Assembly (NCBI GenBank): GCA_004562915.1
Contig: SFQZ01000034.1
Location: 1-26,199, forward strand
DNA length: 26,199 bases
Direction of reading: 5' to 3'
Source: a bacterium
GTDB taxonomy: Bacteria; Bacillota_A; Clostridia; Lachnospirales; Lachnospiraceae
This document shows, one piece after another, positions 16,043 through 23,254 of the stretch. A program made the position numbers and the translations under genes. Below the pieces are notes generated by a model. The model searched no databases, was not told where the DNA came from, and saw only the letters and a program-made list of their open reading frames with translations. The first letter of the stretch is position 1. Every line of letters starts with the position of its first letter.

Positions 16043-17875
16043 ATGAAGATGAAAAGAGAAGATATCCGAAATGTGGCAATCATCGCACACGTAGATCACG
16101 GTAAAACCACTCTGGTGGATCAGCTGCTGCGCCAAAGCGGTGTGTTTCGTGCCAATCAGGAAGTTCAGGAACGTGTCATGGATTCCAATGATATTGAACG
16201 GGAGCGTGGTATCACTATTCTTTCCAAAAATACAGCTGTTTATTATAAAAATACAAAAATCAATATTATCGACACACCGGGTCATGCTGATTTCGGCGGC
16301 GAAGTTGAGCGTGTCCTGAAAATGGTAAATGGTGTGATTCTGGTGGTAGATGCCTTTGAAGGGGCTATGCCTCAGACAAAGTTTGTTCTGAAAAAAGCCC
16401 TGGAATTGGATCTGCATGTAATCGTGTGTATCAATAAAATTGACCGTCCGGAAGCCCGCCCGGATGAAGTGATTGATGAAGTTCTGGAGCTTCTTATGGA
16501 TCTTGATGCTTCCGATGAACAGCTGGATTGTCCGTTCCTGTATGCTTCCGCGAAAGCAGGTCATGCCGTTCTGGATCTGAACGATACTCCGGAAAATATG
16601 GAACCGCTGTTTGAGACTATTTTGAAATATATTCCCGCACCGGAAGGAGATCCGGATGCCGGTACACAGGTATTGATCAGCACGATTGATTACAATGAAT
16701 ACGTGGGACGTATCGGTGTAGGAAAAGTAGATAACGGAAAAATTGCTGTCAATCAGGAAGTGATGCTGATGAATCATCACGATCCGGATAAGAAAAAGAA
16801 AGTAAAAATCAGCAAACTCTATGAGTTTGACGGTCTGAATAAAGTCGAAGTGCAGGAAGCCAATATTGGTTCTATCGTAGCTATTTCCGGTATCACTGAC
16901 ATCCATATCGGAGATACTCTGTGTGATCTTGAAAATCCGGAACCGATTCCTTTTCAGAAAATTTCCGAGCCCACGATCGCTATGCATTTTATGGTAAATG
17001 ACAGTCCTCTGGCAGGTCAGGAAGGAAAATATGTCACTTCCCGTCATCTGGGTGAACGTCTGAAACGTGAGCTGAATACAGATGTCAGCCTGCGAGTGGA
17101 AGATACGGATTCGCCTGACTGTTTCAAGGTGTCAGGTCGAGGAGAGCTGCACCTGTCCGTATTGATTGAAAATATGCGTCGTGAAGGATATGAATTTGCA
17201 GTCAGCAAAGCCGAAGTTTTGTACAAAGAGGATGAACGCGGCAAACTGCTCGAGCCTATGGAACTGGCTTATATTGATGTACCGGAAGAATATTCCGGAA
17301 CGATTATTCAGAAAATCAGTGAGAGAAAAGGTGCACTTCAGGGAATGAGTTTGGCAAGCGACGGTTCTACCCGTCTGGAGTTTGAAGTACCTGCCCGTGG
17401 ATTGATCGGATTCCGCGGCGAATTCATGACATCCACAAAAGGAACCGGTGTGTTGAATACGATTTTCGATGGCTATGCACCATATAAAGGAGACATTCAG
17501 TACCGCAAACAGGGCTCTCTGATTGCTTTTGAGCCGGGTGAATCCGTAACCTACGGTCTTTTCTCTGCCCAGGAGCGCGGAACTTTGTTTATTGGTCCCG
17601 GCGAGAGAGTATATGCCGGAATGGTCATCGGACAAAATGCCAAAGCAGAAGATATCGAACTGAATGTATGTAAGACAAAACACCTTACCAATACTCGTTC
17701 GTCCGCTGCTGATGATGCTCTGAAACTGACTCCGCCGAAAATCCTCAGCCTGGAACAGGCACTTGATTTTATTGATAAAGATGAGCTTTTGGAAGTAACA
17801 CCGAAGAGTCTCCGTATTCGTAAGAAAATTCTGGACTCCAGACTTCGTAAACGTGAAAATCTTAAAAATTCATAA
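16043..17875 (+). CDS. typA: Ribosome-associated GTPase TypA/BipA
   Basis: A 610-residue translational GTPase of normal TypA length, related to EF-G and LepA. NVAIIAHVDHGKTTLVDQLL is the P-loop, RGITI the switch I segment, DTPGHADFGGEVERV switch II, NKIDRPEARPDEV the guanine specificity motif, and SAKAG the G5 loop. The C-terminal half carries the EF-G-like domains and the TypA-specific end (KSLRIRKKILD). It acts on ribosome assembly and function under stress or low temperature. ATG 16043 follows AGAAAGGA at suitable spacing. The longer frame upstream reads through the leader hairpin and is not used. Confidence 0.97.
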   Translation: MKMKREDIRNVAIIAHVDHGKTTLVDQLLRQSGVFRANQEVQERVMDSNDIERERGITILSKNTAVYYKNTKINIIDTPGHADFGGEVERVLKMVNGVILVVDAFEGAMPQTKFVLKKALELDLHVIVCINKIDRPEARPDEVIDEVLELLMDLDASDEQLDCPFLYASAKAGHAVLDLNDTPENMEPLFETILKYIPAPEGDPDAGTQVLISTIDYNEYVGRIGVGKVDNGKIAVNQEVMLMNHHDPDKKKKVKISKLYEFDGLNKVEVQEANIGSIVAISGITDIHIGDTLCDLENPEPIPFQKISEPTIAMHFMVNDSPLAGQEGKYVTSRHLGERLKRELNTDVSLRVEDTDSPDCFKVSGRGELHLSVLIENMRREGYEFAVSKAEVLYKEDERGKLLEPMELAYIDVPEEYSGTIIQKISERKGALQGMSLASDGSTRLEFEVPARGLIGFRGEFMTSTKGTGVLNTIFDGYAPYKGDIQYRKQGSLIAFEPGESVTYGLFSAQERGTLFIGPGERVYAGMVIGQNAKAEDIELNVCKTKHLTNTRSSAADDALKLTPPKILSLEQALDFIDKDELLEVTPKSLRIRKKILDSRLRKRENLKNS

Positions 17876-17897
17876 TAACGTGAAAATGTAAGGCAGG

Positions 17898-17929
17898 GGA
17901 GGTTGTGACTCACAAGGGTCGCAGTCTCC
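17898..17929 (+). other. RNA hairpin downstream of typA
   Basis: GGAGGTTGTGACTC (17898-17911) and GGGTCGCAGTCTCC (17916-17929) fold into a 14-bp stem around an ACAA tetraloop. Four pairs are G-U, so the structure forms in rightward RNA but only poorly as DNA or in the opposite transcript. No U-tract follows. A further GACCAG/CTGGTC pair (17941-17946 with 17978-17983) lies downstream. It may be an mRNA 3' end, a processed structure or a leader element of the next gene. Confidence 0.5.
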
Positions 17930-18099
17930 TTCCAAGATAAGACCAGAAAACAATCTTTTCGATAAAGTAATTACGTGCTGGTCACAGAAAACCCGGAGAA
18001 AATAATGCGGAATAATGTCGCACAAAAAATGGAATATTCAAAAGTCAGAATTCATATATTACACATATCAAACGTTAATATATGGAGGAAAAAACTAAA

Positions 18100-18750
18100 A
18101 TGACTCAAGAAAATAATAATTTACATCATCAATGGGCAGTTGAAAATAACCAGGTAGAAATCATGGGGCGGATCGCATCGCAGTTTACCTTCAGCCATCA
18201 GGTTTTTGGAGAGGGCTTCTATATGGTAGATGTTCTGGTGAAAAGGCTCAGCGATTCGGAGGACCGGATTCCGGTAATGATATCGGAACGGCTTTTGGAT
18301 GTTACAGAAGATTATGAAGGGGAATATATCCATGTTTTGGGTCAGTTCCGATCATACAACCGCCACGAGGAGAAGAAAAACAGACTGGTATTGTCTGTAT
18401 TTGCCAGGGAAGTTGAATTTGTGGAAGATGACGATGAGGGAATGAAAACCAATGCCATTTTCCTGGATGGGTACATATGTAAGCCCCCGGTCTACCGAAA
18501 AACACCATTGGGAAGAGAAATCGCAGATCTTTTGATTGCAGTGAACCGTCCGTATGGAAAGTCAGATTATATTCCCTGTATTTGTTGGGGAAGAAATGCA
18601 AGATATGCGTCTGCTTTTCAGGTGGGTGGACATGTGCTGATCTGGGGAAGGATCCAGAGCCGGGAATATGTGAAAAAAATAAGCGAGGAGGAGACGCAGA
18701 AAAGAACGGCATATGAAATATCGGTGAGTAAACTGGAATACGTAGACTAG
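18100..18750 (+). CDS. SSB-like protein with two OB folds
   Basis: A 216-residue protein related to single-stranded DNA-binding protein. The C-terminal half (about 108-216) is a clear SSB-type OB fold: NAIFLDGYICKPPVYRKTP, IADLLIAVNRPYGKSDYIP, CICWGRNA and IWGRIQSREYVKK. The N-terminal half (about 17-105) reads as a second, more diverged OB fold beginning NQVEIMGRIA. It lacks the acidic C-terminal tip (DDDIPF type) of housekeeping SSB, so it is probably not the main replicative SSB. The start at 18100 is chosen because GGAGG at 18084-18088 lies inside the longer frame that begins at 18082. No partner genes are adjacent. Confidence 0.82.
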   Translation: MTQENNNLHHQWAVENNQVEIMGRIASQFTFSHQVFGEGFYMVDVLVKRLSDSEDRIPVMISERLLDVTEDYEGEYIHVLGQFRSYNRHEEKKNRLVLSVFAREVEFVEDDDEGMKTNAIFLDGYICKPPVYRKTPLGREIADLLIAVNRPYGKSDYIPCICWGRNARYASAFQVGGHVLIWGRIQSREYVKKISEEETQKRTAYEISVSKLEYVD

Positions 18751-18855
18751 TATAATCCACGTTAATTAACCGCATGTTTCGTTGGCCTGTTTTCCCGATA
18801 GCACAATCGTAAAAGACTCAGCGTAGTTTAGGACAGCGGAAATGAAACTGAAGCA
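18751..18855. other. Intergenic stretch with no recognised element
   Basis: Between the SSB-like stop and the riboswitch promoter I see no gene, no strong hairpin with U-tract and no repeat. A short palindrome GTTAATTAAC is present but has no obvious role. Confidence 0.5.
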
Positions 18856-18884
18856 TTGACAAGAAAATTGAATAATGATATGAT
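18856..18884 (+). promoter_or_regulatory. Sigma-A promoter of dapAB
   Basis: TTGACA at 18856-18861 and TATGAT at 18879-18884 with a 17-base spacer. The predicted start near 18891 lies just before the first paired strand of the lysine riboswitch. Confidence 0.88.
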
Positions 18885-18897
18885 TAGTGAAATCAGA

Positions 18898-19058
18898 GAT
18901 AGAGGTCGCACTTTTTATCAGTATTTTGCCGGATGTGGCAGGCACATGAGAAAGCAGAAGAAAGGAAAAAGTGCCGAAAGTGCAGGGCTCCTGAGGCTTT
19001 GGGCTTGGGCATGGCAGTTAAGAGCTGCATGACTGTCATCGCGAGATGGAGAGCTATC
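18898..19058 (+). ncRNA. Lysine riboswitch (L box)
   Basis: Conserved L-box blocks appear in order: AGAGGTCGCAC with an AGTA turn, GAAAGG, GTGCCGAAAGTGC, a GGGCTT region, ACTGTCATC and TGGAGAGCTATC. The closing P1 stem pairs GATAG (18898-18902) with CTATC (19054-19058). A terminator follows at 19096 and then dapA, a lysine-pathway gene, which fits exactly. In this class lysine binding stabilises the aptamer and favours termination, so dapAB would be shut off when lysine is plentiful. Confidence 0.95.
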
Positions 19059-19095
19059 CGAAGAAAACAGTGATTGATTTCATGGTGAATTCTTT

Positions 19096-19130
19096 AGAGG
19101 TGGGCTTCCTAGGACGCGCACCTCTGTTTT
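19096..19130 (+). terminator. Riboswitch-controlled terminator
   Basis: AGAGGTG (19096-19102) pairs with CACCTCT (19119-19125), with further GC pairs inside, and a G then TTTT follow. It lies between the lysine aptamer and dapA, so it is the expression platform that stops transcription when lysine is bound. Confidence 0.85.
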
Positions 19131-19187
19131 ATCGTGTAGGCAAAAATTTTTATCTATGCGGTTATATATAGAAAGGAGAATATGATT

Positions 19188-20078
19188 ATGGCAATTTTTA
19201 CAGGTGCCGGTGTAGCAATTATTACACCTATGAAAGAAAATTATGATGTGAATTATGACAAACTGGATGAGATTTTGGAAGAGCAGATTGCAGGAGGAAC
19301 AGACTGTATCGTTATCTGCGGAACTACAGGTGAGTCAGCAACTCTGTCTGAAGAAGAACATATGGAAGCCATCAAATTTACGATTGACAGAGTAAATCAC
19401 AGAATCCCGGTCATTGCAGGAACAGGTTCTAATTGTACAGCTACCGCTGTTCAGATGTCTATGGAAGCAGCGGAAGCAGGAGCAGACGGTATTCTTCTGG
19501 TAACTCCATATTACAATAAAGCAACACAGAACGGACTGATAGCACATTACACAAAGATTGCCGAAGCTGCAAAAGTTCCGACTGTCCTTTATAATGTACC
19601 AAGCCGTACAGGATGTGGACTGACTGCAGATACGATCGCACATTTGGTTAAAAATGTAGAATATATTGTAGGTATCAAAGAAGCTTCCGGTAATATCAGC
19701 CATGTTGCTGAAGTTATGGAAAAATGCGACGGCAATATTGATATGTATTCCGGCAATGATGATCAGGTTGTTCCGCTTCTGTCTCTGGGTGGAAAAGGTG
19801 TGATTTCCGTATTGTCCAATATTGCACCGAGAGAGACTCATGACATGGTTGAGCTGTTCCTGAAAGGAGATGTAGAAGCAAGCCGTGCGATTCAGCTGAA
19901 AGCACTGCCGCTGATCAGAGCTCTGTTTTGCGAAGTGAATCCGATTCCGGTAAAAGCTGCTATGAATCTGATGGGAAAAGAAGTGGGACCGCTTCGTATG
20001 CCGTTAAGTGAGATGGAAGATGCTCATAAAGCAGTTCTTGCAGAAGAAATGAGAAAGTTCGGTCTGAAACTGGCCTGA
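19188..20078 (+). CDS. dapA: 4-hydroxy-tetrahydrodipicolinate synthase
   Basis: A 296-residue class-I aldolase that condenses pyruvate with aspartate semialdehyde, the first step of the lysine/diaminopimelate branch. CGTTGES at 44-50, Tyr109, YNVPSRTG with Tyr135, and GIKEASGN with the Schiff-base Lys164 are all present. The ATG at 19188 is preferred over 19182 because AGGAG (19174-19178) is 9 bases away rather than 3. It is transcribed from the riboswitch leader and followed 14 bases later by dapB. The length and active site are normal. Confidence 0.97.
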   Translation: MAIFTGAGVAIITPMKENYDVNYDKLDEILEEQIAGGTDCIVICGTTGESATLSEEEHMEAIKFTIDRVNHRIPVIAGTGSNCTATAVQMSMEAAEAGADGILLVTPYYNKATQNGLIAHYTKIAEAAKVPTVLYNVPSRTGCGLTADTIAHLVKNVEYIVGIKEASGNISHVAEVMEKCDGNIDMYSGNDDQVVPLLSLGGKGVISVLSNIAPRETHDMVELFLKGDVEASRAIQLKALPLIRALFCEVNPIPVKAAMNLMGKEVGPLRMPLSEMEDAHKAVLAEEMRKFGLKLA

Positions 20079-20092
20079 AAGGATAGATAAAA

Positions 20093-20848
20093 ATGGTAAA
20101 AGTAATTATGCACGGCTGCAATGGCCATATGGGTCAGGTGATCAGCGGACTGATCAAGGATGATCCGGAGATTGAGATTGTGGCCGGTATTGATCTGGTA
20201 GACAATCGTGATAACGGATATCCTGTATTTACAGATATCTGGACCTGTGATGTACAGGCAGATGCGGTGATAGATTTCTGCTCTGCAAAAGCAGTTGATA
20301 ATCTTCTTGATTTTTGTGTAGAACGTCAGATTCCGGTAGTATTGTGTACCACAGGTCTGAGTGAAGAACAGTTGAAAAAAGTGGAAGAATCCAGTAAAAA
20401 AGTTGCGGTTCTGAAATCGGCAAATATGTCGCTGGGGATCAATCTGCTTTTAAAATTGGTGAAAGAAGCAGCGGAAAAACTGGCTGCTGCCGGCTTTGAT
20501 ATGGAGATCGTAGAAAAGCATCACAAACTGAAAGTGGATGCTCCGAGCGGGACGGCGCTGGCTTTGGCAGACAGCATCAATGAAGGTCTGGATAATGCTT
20601 ATCATTATGTGTATGACAGAAGTCAGATCCGTCAGAAGAGAGATGAAAAAGAAATCGGAATTTCAGCAGTTCGCGGCGGAACGATCGTTGGGGAACATGA
20701 GGTGATTTTTGCCGGTGCAGATGAAGTGATCACATTCCAGCACACAGCATACTCCAAAGCTATATTTGGAAAGGGTGCCATTCAGGCGGCAAAGTTTATG
20801 AAAGGGAAAGGGCCGGGCTGGTATCAGATGAGCGATGTAATCGGCTGA
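20093..20848 (+). CDS. dapB: 4-hydroxy-tetrahydrodipicolinate reductase
   Basis: A 251-residue NAD(P)H-dependent reductase, the second enzyme of the diaminopimelate/lysine branch. MHGCNGHMG at 6-14 is the nucleotide-binding loop. EKHHKLKVDAPSGTA at 141-155 contains the catalytic His pair and Lys147 and the substrate-binding DAPSGTA. AAAGGA precedes ATG 20093. It shares the dapA transcript and therefore the lysine riboswitch. The product feeds both peptidoglycan precursor and lysine synthesis. Confidence 0.97.
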   Translation: MVKVIMHGCNGHMGQVISGLIKDDPEIEIVAGIDLVDNRDNGYPVFTDIWTCDVQADAVIDFCSAKAVDNLLDFCVERQIPVVLCTTGLSEEQLKKVEESSKKVAVLKSANMSLGINLLLKLVKEAAEKLAAAGFDMEIVEKHHKLKVDAPSGTALALADSINEGLDNAYHYVYDRSQIRQKRDEKEIGISAVRGGTIVGEHEVIFAGADEVITFQHTAYSKAIFGKGAIQAAKFMKGKGPGWYQMSDVIG

Positions 20849-20885
20849 TTCCGGTAGTTCCTGAAAAAAAGAATAGAATGAAAAG

Positions 20886-20921
20886 AATCGGGCAGATTAA
20901 TACTAATTTGTCCGATTTTTT
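20886..20921 (+). terminator. Terminator of dapAB
   Basis: AATCGGGCAGATTA (20886-20899) pairs over 14 bp with TAATTTGTCCGATT (20904-20917), two pairs being G-U, around an ATAC loop. The T-run continues after the stem. Confidence 0.85.
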
Positions 20922-21183
20922 AATGTGGGAAAGACAGCGCCCGGTGGTCGGAACGACCATCCATATCAACTGCAGGTAATTTCATAAGGATCAGTCCTTT
21001 GTTTGAGATGCGGCAAGTGTAGTATGAAAAAAATAAAGTGTCAAAAAAACGGCTGCGCGCAAAAGATTTATTTCATGGAATGTATATTTTTTTATGACTG
21101 GTACATATTAAGGATAGTAAATCGTAATTATTTCAGAAGTCACTGAGTAATCACGGAAAAACGAAGAAAAGGAGATACCAATT
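20922..21183. other. Intergenic region before the lipoprotein gene
   Basis: This AT-rich stretch holds a compact hairpin (GGTGGTCG, loop GAA, CGACCATC) near 20940-20960 and a small AAGGA/TCCTT hairpin near 20987-21001. I see no unambiguous promoter, although the lipoprotein gene needs one because a terminator precedes it. The ribosome site AAAGGAGA sits at its right end. Confidence 0.4.
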
Positions 21184-21648
21184 ATGAAAAATCAATGGAA
21201 AAAAAGGATGATTACTGTATCAGCGCTTGCTATGCTTTGTGTTATGGCCGGCTGCGGCACTGCAAACGGCACGAACAATAATGGAACAAATAATAACGGG
21301 ACAAATGAAAATGGTACTGTCAATGAAAATACCACAGATAATAATGGAACAATCAACGGTACAGAGAACAACGGAAACAATGTCACAGACGGTAATAATA
21401 ACAATGGAAATGTAAATGACGCAACGACCGGTGAGAATACCAGCGTAGATGAAAATGGAAATGTGATTGAAGATCTGGGAGAAGATGTGGGGCAGGGTAT
21501 TAAAGATGTGGGAGAAGGCATCGGTCAGGGTGTAGAAGATATTACGGGAAATGGAAATAATACGGATAATACCACGAATGACACGACCAATAACACTACA
21601 GGAAACAATGCAAACAATAATAATGGAACCAATACGACGGCCAGATAA
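21184..21648 (+). CDS. Asn/Thr/Gly-rich lipoprotein
   Basis: A 154-residue predicted lipoprotein of unknown function. A basic N-terminus and hydrophobic stretch lead to the lipobox VMAGC, with lipidated Cys24. Residues 25-88 and 117-154 are low-complexity Asn/Thr/Gly tracts built from imperfect NGTNNNGT units. A central amphipathic segment (about 89-117) repeats the pattern G-x-G-I/V (EDVGQGIKDVGEGIGQGVED). AAAGGAGA precedes ATG 21184. The tracts look like a flexible, wall-spanning tether presenting the central segment. No homologous function is recognised; the lipobox is the only firm inference. Confidence 0.85.
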   Translation: MKNQWKKRMITVSALAMLCVMAGCGTANGTNNNGTNNNGTNENGTVNENTTDNNGTINGTENNGNNVTDGNNNNGNVNDATTGENTSVDENGNVIEDLGEDVGQGIKDVGEGIGQGVEDITGNGNNTDNTTNDTTNNTTGNNANNNNGTNTTAR

Positions 21649-21717
21649 TTAGTCGGTCAGTGCTTGCCGTTTCAAGATAAAAATGCTATCATCAATGTAT
21701 GGAAAGGGGAATCGACT

Positions 21718-22491
21718 ATGAATTTCAGACCATGCATTGATATACATAATGGAAAAGTAAAACAGATTGTGGGAGGAAGCCTGAAAGATCAGGGAGACTG
21801 GGCAGCGGAAAATTTTGTTTCCCAGCAGGATGCAGCTTTTTATGCCCGCTTTTATCAGTCCTATGGAATCCAGGGCGGCCATATCATACTGCTGAATCCG
21901 GCATCCTCTCCATATTATAAAGAGACAAAACAGCAGGCGATGGAAGCTCTGCGCGCTTATCCGGGAGGACTGCAGGTGGGCGGAGGAATTCATGAACAAA
22001 ATGGAACAGAATTTCTTGATGCAGGAGCCAGTCATGTGATCGTCACTTCTTTTGTATTTAAGGATGGGCAGGTCTCCTGGGAAAATCTGGAAAAAATGGA
22101 AAAAGCGGTGGGAAAAGAAAGGCTGGTCTTGGATTTGAGCTGTCGGAAAAGGGACGGCAAATATTTTATTGTAACAGACCGATGGCAGAAATTTACCCAG
22201 GTGCAGGTGAATCCGGAGACTCTTCGAGAACTTTCTTCTCATTGTGATGAATTTCTGGTACATGCAGTAGATGTGGAAGGAAAAGCTTCCGGTATTGAGA
22301 TGGAGCTGGTGCGCATGCTTGCCGAATGTGGTGAAATACCTGTCACATATGCTGGTGGTGTCGGTAGTTTTGAGCATTTGATGCAGCTTCGTCAGGCAGG
22401 AAAAAACAGAGTGGATGTGACAGTGGGAAGTGCATTGGACATATTCGGCGGGCATATGGAGTTTGAAAAAATACTGGAATTTTGCAGATGA
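21718..22491 (+). CDS. hisA: Eukaryote-type HisA (ProFAR isomerase, HIS6-like)
   Basis: A 257-residue (beta/alpha)8-barrel isomerase of histidine synthesis (ProFAR to PRFAR). It matches the yeast HIS6/eukaryotic subtype rather than ordinary bacterial HisA: CIDIHNGKVKQIVGGSL at the N-terminus (catalytic Asp8), ENFVSQ at 31-36, LQVGGGI at 85-91, VLDLSCRKRDGKY around the second catalytic Asp, and TYAGGVGS plus VTVGSALDIFGG as the phosphate-binding loops. ATG 21718 is chosen because AAAGGGGA ends 7 bases before it; the frame upstream of it is not needed. No other his gene is in the window, so it stands apart from a histidine operon unless one lies elsewhere. Confidence 0.9.
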   Translation: MNFRPCIDIHNGKVKQIVGGSLKDQGDWAAENFVSQQDAAFYARFYQSYGIQGGHIILLNPASSPYYKETKQQAMEALRAYPGGLQVGGGIHEQNGTEFLDAGASHVIVTSFVFKDGQVSWENLEKMEKAVGKERLVLDLSCRKRDGKYFIVTDRWQKFTQVQVNPETLRELSSHCDEFLVHAVDVEGKASGIEMELVRMLAECGEIPVTYAGGVGSFEHLMQLRQAGKNRVDVTVGSALDIFGGHMEFEKILEFCR

Positions 22492-22537
22492 ATTGCCTGT
22501 AAAAAATATGAAGTAAACATGAATTTTCGAATAATAG

Positions 22538-22566
22538 TTGCCAAGCATTGATAAAATTGGTATAAT
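22538..22566 (+). promoter_or_regulatory. Sigma-A promoter of hpf
   Basis: TTGCCA at 22538-22543 and a perfect TATAAT at 22561-22566 with 17-base spacing. Transcription should start near 22573, about 56 bases before the hpf start codon. Confidence 0.85.
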
Positions 22567-22628
22567 ATAGCTACTTACAGGAGCGGGTGTAAAGCTTTTG
22601 TAAAATAAAGGACGAAGGGGTTGACAGC

Positions 22629-23156
22629 ATGAAATTTATTATCAGCGGAAAAAATATCGATGTAACAGATGGCCTGAAAACAGCCATTCAGGAAAAACTC
22701 GGAAAATTGGAAAGGTATTTCACTCCTGATACAGAAGTCCATGTTACCTTAAGTGTAGAAAAAGAGAGACAGAAGATAGAAGTGACGATTCCGGTAAAAG
22801 GAAATATTATCCGTTCAGAGCAGGTCAGCAGTGATATGTATGTATCCATTGATCTTGTGGAAGAAGTGATCGAACGTCAGCTTCGTAAATACAAAACAAA
22901 GATTATCAACAAACAGCAGGAAGCAGGTAATTTCCAGAAAACATTTATAGAAGATGATTTTATGGAAGATGAAGAAGTTAAGATCATCCGTACAAAACGT
23001 TTCGGAATCAAACCGATGTATCCGGAAGATGCATGTGTACAGATGGAACTGCTGGGACATAATTTCTTCGTATTTCGAAATGCTGAGACTGATGAAGTGA
23101 ATGTAGTATACAAGAGAAAAGGAAATACTTACGGTTTGATTGAGCCGGAATTTTAA
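22629..23156 (+). CDS. hpf: Long-form ribosome hibernation promoting factor
   Basis: A 175-residue long-form HPF. The N-terminal domain (about 1-100; MKFIISGKNIDVTDGLK, LGKLERYF, then IDLVEEVIERQLRKYK) binds the 30S decoding region. The C-terminal domain (about 118-175; VKIIRTKRFGIKPM, EDACVQMELLGHNFFVFRN, VVYKRKGNTYGLIEP) dimerises to join two ribosomes into 100S particles. GAAGGGG precedes ATG 22629. It has its own strong promoter. The last two bases of its TAA stop form the outermost pairs of palindrome copy C, so the hairpin lies at the very end of the message. Confidence 0.96.
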   Translation: MKFIISGKNIDVTDGLKTAIQEKLGKLERYFTPDTEVHVTLSVEKERQKIEVTIPVKGNIIRSEQVSSDMYVSIDLVEEVIERQLRKYKTKIINKQQEAGNFQKTFIEDDFMEDEEVKIIRTKRFGIKPMYPEDACVQMELLGHNFFVFRNAETDEVNVVYKRKGNTYGLIEPEF

Positions 23157-23217
23157 CCGGACAGGGGACAGACACGTGTCCAAAAAAAATGGATACGTGT
23201 CTGTCCCCTGTCCGGTT
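23155..23217. repeat. Palindromic repeat copy C (27-bp stem)
   Basis: Arms 23155-23181 and 23191-23217 pair over 27 bp with one C-to-T change that becomes a G-U pair in rightward RNA. The loop is A-rich. The core is the same as copy A, including ACACGTGTCC. It overlaps the stop codon of hpf and precedes the DUF4091 pseudogene. Confidence 0.95.
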
Positions 23218-23254
23218 TCCCTGGGCTCGCAGATCCTTTTTCAAGGAGAAAATT

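Noticed and set aside
16004..17047. 347-codon open frame on the minus strand opposite typA
   Set aside because: It is fully antisense to a clear typA gene, has no ribosome site and no recognisable domain; its openness follows from typA codon use.
21649..22548. 299-codon open frame on the minus strand opposite hisA
   Set aside because: Antisense to hisA, with no start signals and composition typical of a shadow frame.
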